From an uncultured Flavobacteriaceae bacterium (GTDB taxonomy: Bacteria; Bacteroidota; Bacteroidia; Flavobacteriales; Flavobacteriaceae), in assembly GCA_913052585.1 (NCBI GenBank), contig CAJXEB010000002.1:18978-82977 (forward strand): a stretch of DNA of 64,000 nt. Direction: 5' to 3'. The notes under the pieces are model-generated. The model did no database searches and was not told where the DNA came from. It saw nothing but the letters and a program-made list of their open reading frames with translations. This document shows positions 45,734 to 55,600 of the stretch, one piece after another (the stretch's first letter is position 1; each line of letters opens with the position of its first letter). Position numbers and translations under genes: made by a program.

Positions 45734-46605
45734 TAATCATTTTTTCCTGCCTTAAAAAGAAAATCTTTTTCAGCTTTAGTTAAACTATCGTAACCACTTT
45801 TTCCAATTTTATCTAAAACACCATCAATCTTTGCTTGATGTTCATTAGATGGCTTCTTTTTAGTTTGTTTAGCAGCTGTTTGTTTGGTTCGATGTACTTT
45901 TTTAAAGGGTCTTTTATGTCTAGGTTTAAATAAATTAAGCACTAAATCTATTAAAGTTTCAAACCAAATTCCTATATCATTCCCTTTTGCTAACTGTGTC
46001 GCATATACAAATCCAAATAAAGCTCCTCCTATATGAGCAATTAATCCACCAGCATTACCAGAAGAAGGTAATTGAACCAAATCTAATAAAACCATTGCAA
46101 GTCCAATTTGCCATAACTTCACTTTAAACATAAAAATACGAACTATAGTATTTGGAGTATACGTAGCTATAAATATTACAATGGCAAGAACAGCAGCCGA
46201 AGCCCCCATTAAATTACTATTGATATTGGTAAAAACTGGAAATAAATTATAGGAAAGAACATATAATAATCCTCCGCAGATTCCACCAAGCAAGTAAATA
46301 GTTAAAAATCGTTTGGCAGCAAATAGATTCAAAACGTAAGTACCAAACCAATATAATAAATACATATTCCAAAACAGATGCCAAAAACCAGCATGTAAAA
46401 ATGCATAGGTAATAATAGACCAAGGTTGCAAAATAATATCAACAAAAGAAGTTGGTAGTACCAACCAAGAAACAAAAGAAGCTGGAGATAATTTAAAAAA
46501 GAAGGATCCTAAATATACCGCCAAAAAAATCAATGTATTAATAACTATGATTTTTAAAACAATAGATGCTTGTTTAAATTGACCTAAAATAGTATTAGTA
46601 TTCAA
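45733..46605 (-). CDS. rhomboid-family intramembrane serine protease
   Basis: A 290-residue protein with six membrane helices. The catalytic dyad is Ser in NLMGASAAVLAIV and His in GLIAHIGGALFGF. A WNMYLLYWFG segment fits the L1/TM2 region of rhomboids. The C-terminal about 75 residues form a basic cytoplasmic tail (RHKRPFKKVHRTKQTAAKQT) with a short DUF-like helical end (IGKSGYDSLTKAEKDFLFKA), as in other Bacteroidota rhomboids. It cleaves membrane proteins; the substrates are unknown. Second of two rhomboids in tandem. Confidence 0.9.
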   Translation of the reverse strand: MNTNTILGQFKQASIVLKIIVINTLIFLAVYLGSFFFKLSPASFVSWLVLPTSFVDIILQPWSIITYAFLHAGFWHLFWNMYLLYWFGTYVLNLFAAKRFLTIYLLGGICGGLLYVLSYNLFPVFTNINSNLMGASAAVLAIVIFIATYTPNTIVRIFMFKVKLWQIGLAMVLLDLVQLPSSGNAGGLIAHIGGALFGFVYATQLAKGNDIGIWFETLIDLVLNLFKPRHKRPFKKVHRTKQTAAKQTKKKPSNEHQAKIDGVLDKIGKSGYDSLTKAEKDFLFKAGKND

Positions 46606-46642
46606 ATTTTAAAATGCTTTTAACTGTTAGTACTCTGTAAAT

Positions 46643-47377
46643 TTAATTCCAACGATGTGAGTCAAAACTATTTTTTTTCCAATAGTATGCCATAATAAAA
46701 CCAAATAAGGCTCCTCCTATATGAGCAAAATGTGCTACTCCTGTAGCAGCTCCTGTGATTCCAAAAAACAAATCTCCTACTATGATTAAAGGTATAAAAT
46801 ATTTTGCTTTTATAGGAATTGGCAAAAATATCATCATTAACTCTGCATTAGGATACATTAACCCAAATGCTACTAAAACTCCATATATAGCGCCTGAAGC
46901 ACCTACTGCTGGAGTATTAAAACTACTATATAATGATTCTATGCTTTCTACTGATACAGACTCCAAAATACCCGAATTATATTGACCTGTGGTTAACATA
47001 TTCATAATTTCTGTTTGGTTCATTCCTATATTTAGCAATGCAGTCATCCCTTCTTGTACTTGGTAATAATTTACCAATGTATGAATTAAAGCTGCACCAA
47101 AACCTGCAGAAAAATAGAAGAACAGAAACTTTTTACGACCCCAAATCTTTTCTAATGGAGATCCAAAAGCCCATAATGCATACATATTAAATAATATATG
47201 CATCAATCCTCCGTGCATAAACATATGCGTTAGTAGCTGCCAATATTGAAAATTAGGGTTTTCAAAATAAAATAACGCAAATAATTTATAAGCAACATCG
47301 CCTAAAAAACTAGAGCCTATAAAAAAAATGACATTAACAATTATAAGTGCTTTTATGGTTTCAGAAATTCTTCCCAT
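46643..47377 (-). CDS. rhomboid-family intramembrane serine protease
   Basis: A 244-residue protein with six helices. Motifs are FMHGGLMHILFNMYALWAFG, GASGAIYGVLVAFGL (nucleophile Ser) and HFAHIGGALFGF (catalytic His). Without the basic tail of its neighbour it is the simpler, GlpG-like form. The ATG at 47377 follows the mutL stop with no gap, a conserved linkage in flavobacteria. Confidence 0.9.
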   Translation of the reverse strand: MGRISETIKALIIVNVIFFIGSSFLGDVAYKLFALFYFENPNFQYWQLLTHMFMHGGLMHILFNMYALWAFGSPLEKIWGRKKFLFFYFSAGFGAALIHTLVNYYQVQEGMTALLNIGMNQTEIMNMLTTGQYNSGILESVSVESIESLYSSFNTPAVGASGAIYGVLVAFGLMYPNAELMMIFLPIPIKAKYFIPLIIVGDLFFGITGAATGVAHFAHIGGALFGFIMAYYWKKNSFDSHRWN

Positions 47378-49228
47378 TTAATTAAATTTTTTATCAATAT
47401 CCGATGTGTCTAAAATCATCAATACTCGTTTATTAGTTGGTGATTTTGTAGGTTCCTTACAAGCAAAAAGTTGATGCACTAAATGCTCTTGTTCTTCAAC
47501 ATTCATTCGTTTTCCAGTTTTTATTGCTAATGATTTTGCTAATGATTTTGCCAATAAATCGTTTTGACTAAAACCTACATCTGGTATGTCCGTTTGGATA
47601 TCACTCACTAAGCTTTCCAAAACATTCTTAATTTCACTTTCCTTAACAGAAACTGGTATTCCATTAATTTCGATGATATCCTCTTCAAACGCAGAAAACC
47701 CGAATCCCGTATGTTCTAATTGCTCTTGAATACTTTTTAATATCTCAATGTCTTGTCTTGTGAAATTTAAACGCAAGGGAAAAAGCAACTGTTGACTAAT
47801 CGCTTCTTTTACGGTTATATTTTTTAAAATAGATTCGTACAAAATTCTTTGATGAGCAAGGTTTTGATGAATTACCATAATTCCACTTTTAATGGGGCTC
47901 ATGATGTATTTATTTTGAAGCTGAAAAGTGATCTCGCTTGGAGCTTTTTCTTCACTTTCAAAAAAACTTCCGGTTACTTCTTCACTTTCAAACTCTATAG
48001 ATCCTAGATCTAATGAATTTTCATCGCTTTTTAAACCAACATACATTGCCTCCCAAGAATTTGGTTGCGAAGTACTACTTTGTTTAAAAGATGCATAATC
48101 ATTTTGTCGCCTTTGTTCTTTTTCAAAGGGGTTAAAGTTTCTATCAACTTCAATAGTTGGAGCTACAGGGTTTTTATTATTAAAATTATAAGGAGTGTCC
48201 ATTTCTGGATCCTTATTAAAATCCAAAACAGGTACAATACTAAACTGACCCAAACTATGCTTTACCGATGCTCTTAACATAGAATAAATGGCATGTTCAT
48301 CGTCAAATTTAATTTCTGTTTTAGTAGGATGAATGTTAATATCTATAGATTTAGTATCTACTTCTAAAAATAAAAAATAACCAGGTTGTCCACCTTCTTT
48401 TATCAATCCTTCAAAAGCTGAAATAATAGCATGATGTAAATAAGGGCTTTTTATAAAACGATTATTGACAAAGAAAAACTGTTCTCCCCTTCCTTTTTTT
48501 GCAAATTCAGGTTTAACTACAAAACCTTCAACACTTAGAATTTCGGTTTCTTCTGAAACTGGAACTAGTTTTTCGTTGGTTTTTGTTCCAAAAATATTGA
48601 CAATCCGTTGTCGCATATTGGAAACTGGTAAATTAAAAACGCTACTTCCATTATTAATCAATGAAAATGCTACTTGTGGATGTGCTAAGGCAACTCTATG
48701 AAACTCATCAATTATATGTCTAGTTTCAACGGTATTGGTTTTTAAAAAATTTCGCCTGGCAGGAATGTTATAAAATAAGTTTTTAACAGAAATAGAAGTA
48801 CCTACTTGCACAACAGCTGCTTCTTGAGAATTTACCTTACTCCCTTCAATTATAATATGAGTGCCTATTTCATCAAGCTCTCTTTTGGTCTTTAACTCTA
48901 CGTGAGCAATAGCAGCAATAGATGCTAATGCTTCACCTCTAAACCCTTTTGTATTTATATTAAATAAATCTTCGGCAGCTTTAATTTTTGAAGTTGCATG
49001 CCTTTCAAAACAAAAACGAGCATCTGTAATACTCATTCCAATTCCATTATCAATTACTTGAACTAATGTTTTTCCGGCATCTTTAATCACTAAATTTACT
49101 GAAGTTGCCTTTGCATCAATTGCATTTTCAAGCAATTCCTTTACAAGTGAAGCAGGCCTTTGAACTACTTCTCCAGCTGCTATTTGATTAGCAACATGGT
49201 CCGGTAATAATTGTATGATGTCTGCCAT
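47378..49228 (-). CDS. mutL: DNA mismatch repair protein MutL
   Basis: A 616-residue protein with the GHKL ATPase head (ELLENAIDAKATSVNL, VIDNGIGM, TKGFRGEALASIAA) and the C-terminal dimer domain (about 430-616). The C-terminal metal site of endonuclease-type MutL (DQHA-x2-E-x4-E) reads HQNLAHQRILYE here, so the first Asp, the His and the first Glu are changed. Nicking activity is therefore doubtful, although no MutH was seen either. It starts three bases after a small membrane-protein gene. Confidence 0.94.
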   Translation of the reverse strand: MADIIQLLPDHVANQIAAGEVVQRPASLVKELLENAIDAKATSVNLVIKDAGKTLVQVIDNGIGMSITDARFCFERHATSKIKAAEDLFNINTKGFRGEALASIAAIAHVELKTKRELDEIGTHIIIEGSKVNSQEAAVVQVGTSISVKNLFYNIPARRNFLKTNTVETRHIIDEFHRVALAHPQVAFSLINNGSSVFNLPVSNMRQRIVNIFGTKTNEKLVPVSEETEILSVEGFVVKPEFAKKGRGEQFFFVNNRFIKSPYLHHAIISAFEGLIKEGGQPGYFLFLEVDTKSIDINIHPTKTEIKFDDEHAIYSMLRASVKHSLGQFSIVPVLDFNKDPEMDTPYNFNNKNPVAPTIEVDRNFNPFEKEQRRQNDYASFKQSSTSQPNSWEAMYVGLKSDENSLDLGSIEFESEEVTGSFFESEEKAPSEITFQLQNKYIMSPIKSGIMVIHQNLAHQRILYESILKNITVKEAISQQLLFPLRLNFTRQDIEILKSIQEQLEHTGFGFSAFEEDIIEINGIPVSVKESEIKNVLESLVSDIQTDIPDVGFSQNDLLAKSLAKSLAIKTGKRMNVEEQEHLVHQLFACKEPTKSPTNKRVLMILDTSDIDKKFN

Positions 49229-49231
49229 TTT

Positions 49232-49516
49232 TTAATTAAAAAATATGGATAAATCGAAATCAATAATAAAGAGGAAAACAAGAATTAAAATTGAAATAAT
49301 TAAAAGCACTCTTCTATTGGTTTTCTTGTCGGAAGAACTTTTAAAATCCTCCAAAGCCATTTTAAACTTTGCTTTTAAATTATTTCCATCCCCTACTGTT
49401 GTTCGATACTTATCAAACTTATGTTCCATTTGAAAAGGACTACCATCTCCATCATTATTATAATGACGAGGTTCGTATCCAAATTTTTTATTTTTACGAG
49501 GTTTCAGAATTCCCAT
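49232..49516 (-). CDS. small membrane protein often mislabelled 'riboflavin synthase subunit beta'
   Basis: A 94-residue protein: a basic soluble N-terminus (MGILKPRKNKKFGYEPRHYN), a middle part (FDKYRTTVGDGNNLKAKFK) and one C-terminal membrane helix (RVLLIISILILVFLFIIDFD). I recall close relatives in flavobacterial genomes carrying the name 'riboflavin synthase subunit beta', probably because ribH lies nearby. Nothing in the sequence supports an enzyme. It is three bases ahead of mutL and is probably co-transcribed. Confidence 0.75.
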   Translation of the reverse strand: MGILKPRKNKKFGYEPRHYNNDGDGSPFQMEHKFDKYRTTVGDGNNLKAKFKMALEDFKSSSDKKTNRRVLLIISILILVFLFIIDFDLSIFFN

Positions 49517-49618
49517 AAATCAAATGTATTAAATCCGTTCGGTTTTTGAAGTATATTAACAATCGTAATATTAACAATAAATGTACCAAAATTAAGAGTG
49601 TCAGATAAAATTATTGGA

Positions 49619-52045
49619 TTATTTATTTAATTCATTTGCAACTATTCTCAATTCAAAATAAGAATAAGTATCCTTCAGTTTATTTTTTAAATCTGTAAGA
49701 TTTTCAAATTTTAAATTTTCAACTTGCTTTTTTAACGCTAAAAATCGCTCTTCAGAAATCAAATCATACATATCTATTTCTCCAGTTGTAATATAGGATG
49801 CTAAATGAGACTCAATGGTACCTACTACCAATTCACGTTGAGTTGCAATCTCAGCAATAGAGAGTCCACCTTTAAACATTTTTAATGAAGTAAGTTTTGT
49901 GTTCTCTTTTTTAGGTTTCCCTTCAACAATTTTCTCTTTAACAATTACATTATTTTCATCTGCATATTCATTGATGATTGTGAGAATCTCTTCACCATAT
50001 TTTTCAACCCTAATTTTCCCCATTCCATGAATGGCTTTTAATTGTTTTTTATTTAAAGGCAAAACATCACACATTTCATATAAAGTATGTTGTGTAAAAA
50101 CCTGAAAATGCGGAATGTCCTCTGAATTTGAAACTATATCTCTAAGATTTCGAAGCATTTCAAATAATTTAGGATGTTCCGTTTCAGCTTTAAATTCTTT
50201 GACCTTTTTTGGTTGAGCAGTGTTTAACAAAACAGCTTCAGCTCTTAATTTTAAGTACTTTTCAATTGTAAAAGAACCGTTTAATCCATACAAACAAAAC
50301 AGTTTGATTTTGATGTATTCTTCTATGCTATTTAAATTTTTATCGAAATCTTTTTGAAGTGCTTTATCTTCGGTAGAAAAAGTTAGCGCTTCAAAAGGAG
50401 CTTTAATTTTATCTTTAGTATGATTTATAAAGTACGTAATGGCTTTATGAATCCGTTCCAAAACAACGGTGTTATTTTCAGGTAGAATAACGTCTTCACA
50501 TAAATTTTTTAATTGCTTATTAAAACTATTAGCAATCACCAAAACCGGTTGTACTCCAACTTCCTTTATTTCAGTTAATGGATTGATAATATTCCCTTTA
50601 AAACTGGAAATATTGCGGTTATAGATTTCAATTAACCTATTTACAGGAAACATGAATTGATAATAATTCATTAATTCTGCAACCATGTTTAATTGAAACA
50701 CTTTTTGTGAATCATTTAAATCGAGCTGATTTGGTGGATTTTCAGCAACATTATTATTAAATGAAGTAACTCGAGAATCTGTAATGATACTCTCTGTAGC
50801 TATTTTATTTTTTAACACAATACCTTCTAAAGTCCTACAACGACTTAATGCTACATAAGTCTGTCCGTGAGCAAAAGCAGCATTGGCATCGATAATGGCT
50901 TTATCAAAAGTTAATCCTTGACTTTTATGAATCGTAATTGCCCAAGCTAAACGCAATGGCATTTGCGAAAAAGAGCCAATAGAGTTTTCTGAAATTTCTT
51001 TGGTTTCAGGATGTAACGTATAATTTACATTGTCCCAGGTTTCTGGAGTCACGATAATATCTTCTAAATCACCTTTACAAAAAACTCGAATTTCTTTTTT
51101 ATCCAGTGCTATTATGGTTCCTATTTTCCCATTATAATATCGCTTTTCAGGATTACTATCGTTTTTAATAAACATCACCTGAGCTCCTTTTTTTAAAATT
51201 AACTTTTCGTGAGTTGGATAGGAAGATTCTTGGAACTTACCCTGTATAAGTGCTTTATAACTTTGAGATTTACCTTTTAATTTTTCAAGTTCTTTATCAT
51301 TAAGAACATTAGCCCTTCCATTATGCGTTGTTAAAGTAATATACCCTTCATCTTGCTTTGGAGTGAAATCTGGTAAATATCTTTTATTTAATTCAGTAAT
51401 CGAATCATCTGAAAGATTGTCATTTCTAATCTCGTTTAATATTTTAATAAAACGCTGATTATCCTGTCGGTAAATATGTTTCAATTCAATGTTTACGGTA
51501 GCGCTTTCAATAAAAGCTTTGCTACTAAAGAAATAAGGTGTGTTATAGTAAGGTTTTAAGAGCTCCCATTCATTGTTTTTAACAACAGGAGCCAATTGCT
51601 GTAAATCGCCAATCATTAAAACCTGAAGGCCTCCAAAAACTTTAGTACGATCTCGGTAACGTCGTAAAACTTGATCGATACCATCTAACAAATCTGCACG
51701 AACCATACTTATTTCATCAATTATTAATACATCTAGTGATTTAATAATATTGATTTTTATTTTACTGAATTTATGCTGAAATGAAGATTCTTTTTTTTGA
51801 AAGGAAGATACCTCTGGTAAAATAGGACCAAAAGGCATTTGAAAAAAAGAATGAATAGTAACTCCTTTTGCATTAATTGCTGCAACACCAGTAGGTGCTA
51901 CTACAATTAATCTTTTTAAGGAATTAGATTTTAACGAATGTAAAAAGGTGGTTTTTCCAGTACCTGCTTTTCCTGTTAAAAAAATTGAACGATCTGTTTT
52001 TTCAACAAAATCCCAAGCTAAGTCTAATTCTGGATTTTTAGGCAT
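49619..52045 (-). CDS. PIF1/RecD-like DNA helicase with HRDC and HTH domains
   Basis: An 808-residue superfamily 1B helicase. Walker A is FLTGKAGTGKTTFLHSL, then VVAPTGVAAINAKGVTIHSFF, VLIIDEISMVRADLLD (Walker B), FGGLQVLMIGDLQQL and the late WAITIHKSQGLTFDKA. The C-terminal part has an HRDC domain (CDVLPLNKKQLKAIHGMGKI, about 645-690) and an HTH_40-like segment (GGLSIAEIATQRELVVGTIESH, about 720-790). A role in replication or repair is likely. It lies between ribH and the small membrane-protein gene, in a stable flavobacterial cluster. Confidence 0.87.
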   Translation of the reverse strand: MPKNPELDLAWDFVEKTDRSIFLTGKAGTGKTTFLHSLKSNSLKRLIVVAPTGVAAINAKGVTIHSFFQMPFGPILPEVSSFQKKESSFQHKFSKIKINIIKSLDVLIIDEISMVRADLLDGIDQVLRRYRDRTKVFGGLQVLMIGDLQQLAPVVKNNEWELLKPYYNTPYFFSSKAFIESATVNIELKHIYRQDNQRFIKILNEIRNDNLSDDSITELNKRYLPDFTPKQDEGYITLTTHNGRANVLNDKELEKLKGKSQSYKALIQGKFQESSYPTHEKLILKKGAQVMFIKNDSNPEKRYYNGKIGTIIALDKKEIRVFCKGDLEDIIVTPETWDNVNYTLHPETKEISENSIGSFSQMPLRLAWAITIHKSQGLTFDKAIIDANAAFAHGQTYVALSRCRTLEGIVLKNKIATESIITDSRVTSFNNNVAENPPNQLDLNDSQKVFQLNMVAELMNYYQFMFPVNRLIEIYNRNISSFKGNIINPLTEIKEVGVQPVLVIANSFNKQLKNLCEDVILPENNTVVLERIHKAITYFINHTKDKIKAPFEALTFSTEDKALQKDFDKNLNSIEEYIKIKLFCLYGLNGSFTIEKYLKLRAEAVLLNTAQPKKVKEFKAETEHPKLFEMLRNLRDIVSNSEDIPHFQVFTQHTLYEMCDVLPLNKKQLKAIHGMGKIRVEKYGEEILTIINEYADENNVIVKEKIVEGKPKKENTKLTSLKMFKGGLSIAEIATQRELVVGTIESHLASYITTGEIDMYDLISEERFLALKKQVENLKFENLTDLKNKLKDTYSYFELRIVANELNK

Positions 52046-52124
52046 TTCATTTTTTAAAAGAGAAATTGGTATTTCTAGTATTCAAAGATAGAAAATCCAA
52101 AAGCTAAAAAATAATTCTTAAATA

Positions 52125-52622
52125 TTAAAATTTAGCATCTTTTCGTAACTGCGCCATTTTAATAGCGACTATTGCAGCTTCAACTCCTTTATTGCCATGA
52201 ATTCCTCCGCTACGGTCAATTGCTTGTTGTAGTGTTCTATCAGTTAAAACACAAAACATAACTGGAATATCACTTTGTAAATTTAATTGCATAATACCGT
52301 TAGTAGTTGCTTCACATACGTAATCAAAATGCTTGGTTTCGCCTTCTATAACACTTCCAATTGCAATAATAGCATCAAGCATTTCATAGCTTTCTTGCAT
52401 TTTCTTACAACCATAAACCAATTCGAAACTTCCTGGCACATTCCACCGAACGATATTCTCTTTGATACCTCCACAATCTATAATTGCATCAAAAGCACCT
52501 TGAAACATACCTTCTGTGATCTTAGGATTCCATTCAGAAACAACAATCCCAAACCGAAAATTTTTCGCGTTTGGGATTGTTGTTTTATCGTAAACTGATA
52601 AGTTATTATTTTCAGTAGCCAT
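52125..52622 (-). CDS. ribH: 6,7-dimethyl-8-ribityllumazine synthase
   Basis: Penultimate enzyme of riboflavin synthesis, forming lumazine from the aminouracil and butanone phosphate. The 165-residue protein has FGIVVSEWNPKITEGM, the VPGSFELVYG loop, AIIAIGSVIEGETKHFDYV with the phosphate site and catalytic His, and the C-terminal NKGVEAAIVAIKMAQL. It is a single-gene rib locus here: the other rib genes are not in the window. It follows the TPR gene by five bases. Confidence 0.95.
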   Translation of the reverse strand: MATENNNLSVYDKTTIPNAKNFRFGIVVSEWNPKITEGMFQGAFDAIIDCGGIKENIVRWNVPGSFELVYGCKKMQESYEMLDAIIAIGSVIEGETKHFDYVCEATTNGIMQLNLQSDIPVMFCVLTDRTLQQAIDRSGGIHGNKGVEAAIVAIKMAQLRKDAKF

Positions 52623-52627
52623 ATTGA

Positions 52628-53392
52628 TTACTTCATTGCTTCCGCTTTTCCTTGATATAAGATCGCTTTTTCAGCTTCTGGAGATTTAGGGTAGTTTTCA
52701 ATAATTGTATTAAAATGTTTTAATGCAATAGCTACTTTTCCTAAAATAGTTGCTGTAATTCCTGCTTTTAATAAAAAACGAGGTGCCGTTAAGTCGCTAG
52801 AGCTCATTGAAGCAGCACTTTCATAATATTTTAAAGCATCTTCTTGTTGTTCTAATTGTGCAAAAGCATCACCAATAGCTCCTTTTGCAATTGGACCAAC
52901 ATTAGCATCATTAGCTTTAAATTTGTCTAAATACTGAATTGCTTCTTGATATTTACCCGTATTTAAATAAGCAATACCTGCATAATACGTTGCTAAATTA
53001 GCAGCATTCGTACCACCATAATTATCGATAATATCTACAAATCCAAATTTACCGCTACCTCCATTTAAAGATAAATTAAAAAGTGAATCTTTTGTAGAAG
53101 CAATTAATGCTTGTTCGTAGTAAGCTTGCGCCTGAAACATTTCGTTCATTGCTTCAGACTCTTTAGGCTCTTGTATAAAATTTTGAAACCCTAAGTATCC
53201 TAATACACTGATTGCTACAACTCCAACAAATATTAAAATTGCTTTTTGGTTTTTTTCTACCCATGCTTCAGTTCTTGAAGCTCCCTCATCTAGGGTACTA
53301 AACACTTCTGCCGTTGTACTTTCTTGTTCTATCTGAGAAATCTTCTCGGCTTTATTTTTAGGTTTATCCCCTTTTTTCTTATATGTTGCCAT
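52628..53392 (-). CDS. membrane-anchored TPR protein (YfgM-like)
   Basis: A 254-residue protein with a Lys-rich cytoplasmic head, one membrane helix (KAILIFVGVVAISVLGYLGF, about 50-69) and a periplasmic run of TPR-like helices (AYYEQALIASTKD, YYAGIAYLNTGKYQEAIQYL, DALKYYESAASMSS, IALKHFNTIIENYPKSPEAE). This is the YfgM/Tol-Pal-associated layout; it may help with envelope protein folding. A perfect -7 element lies 22 nt before its ATG. It is the first gene of the minus-strand cluster. Confidence 0.8.
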   Translation of the reverse strand: MATYKKKGDKPKNKAEKISQIEQESTTAEVFSTLDEGASRTEAWVEKNQKAILIFVGVVAISVLGYLGFQNFIQEPKESEAMNEMFQAQAYYEQALIASTKDSLFNLSLNGGSGKFGFVDIIDNYGGTNAANLATYYAGIAYLNTGKYQEAIQYLDKFKANDANVGPIAKGAIGDAFAQLEQQEDALKYYESAASMSSSDLTAPRFLLKAGITATILGKVAIALKHFNTIIENYPKSPEAEKAILYQGKAEAMK

Positions 53393-53413
53393 AATCTAAC
53401 TTTGTTAAGTGTG

Positions 53414-53421
53414 CAAAAATA
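53414..53421 (-). promoter_or_regulatory. -7 promoter element of the TPR-ribH operon (TATTTTTG)
   Basis: Minus-strand TATTTTTG, a perfect TAnnTTTG, 21 nt before the ATG of the TPR gene. A TTG lies 25 nt further up, slightly too far for the usual spacing. Confidence 0.5.
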
Positions 53422-53544
53422 TAATTTTTATTACATAATAAAAGCACAACTTTTTATTTTTTTTCAATAATTTGCAATCGATTAAAAACACAGTCTTTTT
53501 AATTAAAAAACTAACATCAAAAAACCCCTAAACAACTACTAAAT

Positions 53545-54624
53545 ATGACTTTAGAAAACTTATCGCTTCTTAATTACAAAAACTTTGAAACGGTTTCTTT
53601 TCAGTTCGATTCTAAGATTAACTGTTTAGTAGGTAATAATGGGGTTGGTAAAACGAATGTTTTAGATGCAATTTATCATCTTTCCTTCGGAAAAAGTTAT
53701 TTTAACCCTTTAACGGTCCAAAACATCAAACATGGAGAAGCTTTTTTTGTGGTTGAAGGCAATTATACAAAAAAAGATAGAGAAGAAAAGATTATCGTTA
53801 GCGCTAAAAGAGGACACAAAAAGGTGATCAAACGCAATGGGAAATCATATACTAAATTTAGTGAACATATTGGTTTTTTGCCATTAGTGATCATCTCTCC
53901 TACTGATAGAGATTTAATTATTGAAGGAAGTGAGACTCGAAGAAAATTTATGGATGGTGTGATCTCTCAAGGAGATCCTAATTACCTTCAAACCTTATTA
54001 AATTACAATAAAGTATTAACACAGCGAAATTCACTTTTAAAATATTTTGCGGTTAATAACACACATAACCAAGAAACATTAGATATCTATAATTTGCAAT
54101 TACATGACTTAGGAACTACAATTTTTGAAAAGCGTAAAGAGTTTTTGGAAGAATTTATGCCCATATTCATAAAGAGATACCAATCCATCAGTAACTCAAA
54201 GGAGTCAGTTACACTTTCCTATAAAAGTCAATTAATTGAAAAAGAATTGTTGGTTTTATTAGAAGAAAATGCGGTAAAAGATAAAATTACACAATACAGT
54301 AATTATGGAATTCATAAAGATGATCTTAATTTTGGAATAGAAGAGCATCCCATTAAAAAATTTGGCTCACAGGGACAACAAAAATCCTATTTAATAGCAT
54401 TAAAGTTGGCACAATTCGATTTTATAAAAGTACATAGTAAAGTAAATCCAATATTATTAATGGATGATATTTTTGATAAGTTAGATGAACAGCGTGTAGA
54501 GCAAATAATATCTTTAGTAAAAAATGAAGATTTCGGACAATTATTTATTAGTGACACTCATGCCGACAGAACCGAAAATGTGATTAAAAAAATACATCAA
54601 TCTTATAGAATGTTTAAATTATAA
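53545..54624 (+). CDS. recF: DNA replication/repair protein RecF
   Basis: SMC-like ATPase for gap repair. The 359-residue protein has [20 protein letters not shown] (Walker A), the signature [18 protein letters not shown] and [15 protein letters not shown] (Walker B and D-loop). The length is normal. It faces the TPR-ribH cluster head-to-head and is followed after one base by the DUF721 gene, a pairing that is standard near recF. Confidence 0.94.
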   Translation: MTLENLSLLNYKNFETVSFQFDSKINCLVGNNGVGKTNVLDAIYHLSFGKSYFNPLTVQNIKHGEAFFVVEGNYTKKDREEKIIVSAKRGHKKVIKRNGKSYTKFSEHIGFLPLVIISPTDRDLIIEGSETRRKFMDGVISQGDPNYLQTLLNYNKVLTQRNSLLKYFAVNNTHNQETLDIYNLQLHDLGTTIFEKRKEFLEEFMPIFIKRYQSISNSKESVTLSYKSQLIEKELLVLLEENAVKDKITQYSNYGIHKDDLNFGIEEHPIKKFGSQGQQKSYLIALKLAQFDFIKVHSKVNPILLMDDIFDKLDEQRVEQIISLVKNEDFGQLFISDTHADRTENVIKKIHQSYRMFKL

Positions 54625-54625
54625 A

Positions 54626-54931
54626 ATGGCGAAAAGAAAAGGCAGAATAGGAGATAATGGTACTATGGGTGACGCTTTAAAAGGCTTTATCGATGCAAAT
54701 AGATTACAGAAAGGGCTGGACAAAATATCTATTGAAGATGCTTGGCATTCGGTCATGGGAAATGCTATTTCTAAATATACTACCGCTATTAAATTAGATA
54801 GAGAGACATTATATGTACAATTAAGTTCTTCTGTTTTAAGAGAAGAGTTAAGTTATGGTAAATCAAAAATTATAAATATGATTAATGAAGAAATGGGAAA
54901 ACAAATAATTATGAAGTTGGTGCTTCGATAA
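54626..54931 (+). CDS. DUF721 (DciA-like) protein
   Basis: A 101-residue protein of the DUF721 group, with the DAWHSVMGNAISKYTTAIKL and LYVQLSSSVLREELSYGKSK segments. DUF721 contains DciA, the helicase-loading factor of bacteria without DnaC, and placement directly behind recF is common. A role in replication is thus likely but not proven here. A bidirectional terminator follows. Confidence 0.85.
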   Translation: MAKRKGRIGDNGTMGDALKGFIDANRLQKGLDKISIEDAWHSVMGNAISKYTTAIKLDRETLYVQLSSSVLREELSYGKSKIINMINEEMGKQIIMKLVLR

Positions 54932-54998
54932 GGAACATAATGTATCCTAAAAGTGAATTATAGATTTTCACTTCGCAAACTACGTTCTGAATAACAAT

Positions 54999-55031
54999 AA
55001 AAAATGCCTTCACAAATTGAAGGCATTTTTT
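54999..55031. terminator. bidirectional terminator between DUF721 gene and ndk
   Basis: TGCCTTCA-CAAAT-TGAAGGCA, with six As before and six Ts after the stem, located between two converging genes. Confidence 0.88.
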
Positions 55032-55049
55032 ATTTGTTATGTATACTTA

Positions 55050-55469
55050 TTAAAACATTTCTCTAGCTGAAAAATGAAAAGCACCTTCAATTGCTGCATT
55101 TTCATCACTATCACTTCCGTGAACAGCATTTTCTCCTATAGAGGCAGCATATAATTTTCTAATAGTACCTTCTGCAGCATCAGCTGGATTTGTAGCACCA
55201 ATTAACGTACGGAAATCTTCCATGGCGTTGTTTTTTTCAAGAATCGCAGCAACAATAGGACCACGAGTCATATATTCTACTAACTCACCATAAAATGGAC
55301 GCTCACTATGCACAGCATAAAAAGCCTTTGCATCGTCTGAAGTCATTTGTGTAAGTTTCATAGCAACAATTCTAAATCCTGAAGCTGTAATTTTTTCAAG
55401 TATAGCACCAATATGTCCTTTTTCAACACTATCAGGCTTTAACATTGTAAACGTTCTGTCTGTTCTCAT
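55050..55469 (-). CDS. ndk: nucleoside-diphosphate kinase
   Basis: Balances nucleoside triphosphate pools by phosphate transfer through a histidine. The 139-residue protein has [15 protein letters not shown] at the start and the active-site [12 protein letters not shown] with His117. The family length is normal. A full promoter (TTG-N19-TATTTTTG) stands before it and a shared terminator behind it, so it is a single-gene unit. Confidence 0.96.
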   Translation of the reverse strand: MRTDRTFTMLKPDSVEKGHIGAILEKITASGFRIVAMKLTQMTSDDAKAFYAVHSERPFYGELVEYMTRGPIVAAILEKNNAMEDFRTLIGATNPADAAEGTIRKLYAASIGENAVHGSDSDENAAIEGAFHFSAREMF

Positions 55470-55485
55470 CTTTTAAAATTTTTTG

Positions 55486-55515
55486 CAAAAATATGGAAAT
55501 TGAAGACAATTACAA
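55486..55515 (-). promoter_or_regulatory. promoter of ndk (TTG-N19-TATTTTTG)
   Basis: On the minus strand TTG (55515-55513) and TATTTTTG (55493-55486) are 19 nt apart, a full fit to the flavobacterial promoter. The -7 element lies 16 nt before the ndk ATG. Confidence 0.7.
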
Positions 55516-55600
55516 CACAAACGTTAACAAATAGTTTAACAAGCTTTTTCTTATTAAATTCTAAATTATAAGTACATTTACTATACATTCTAATATTTAT

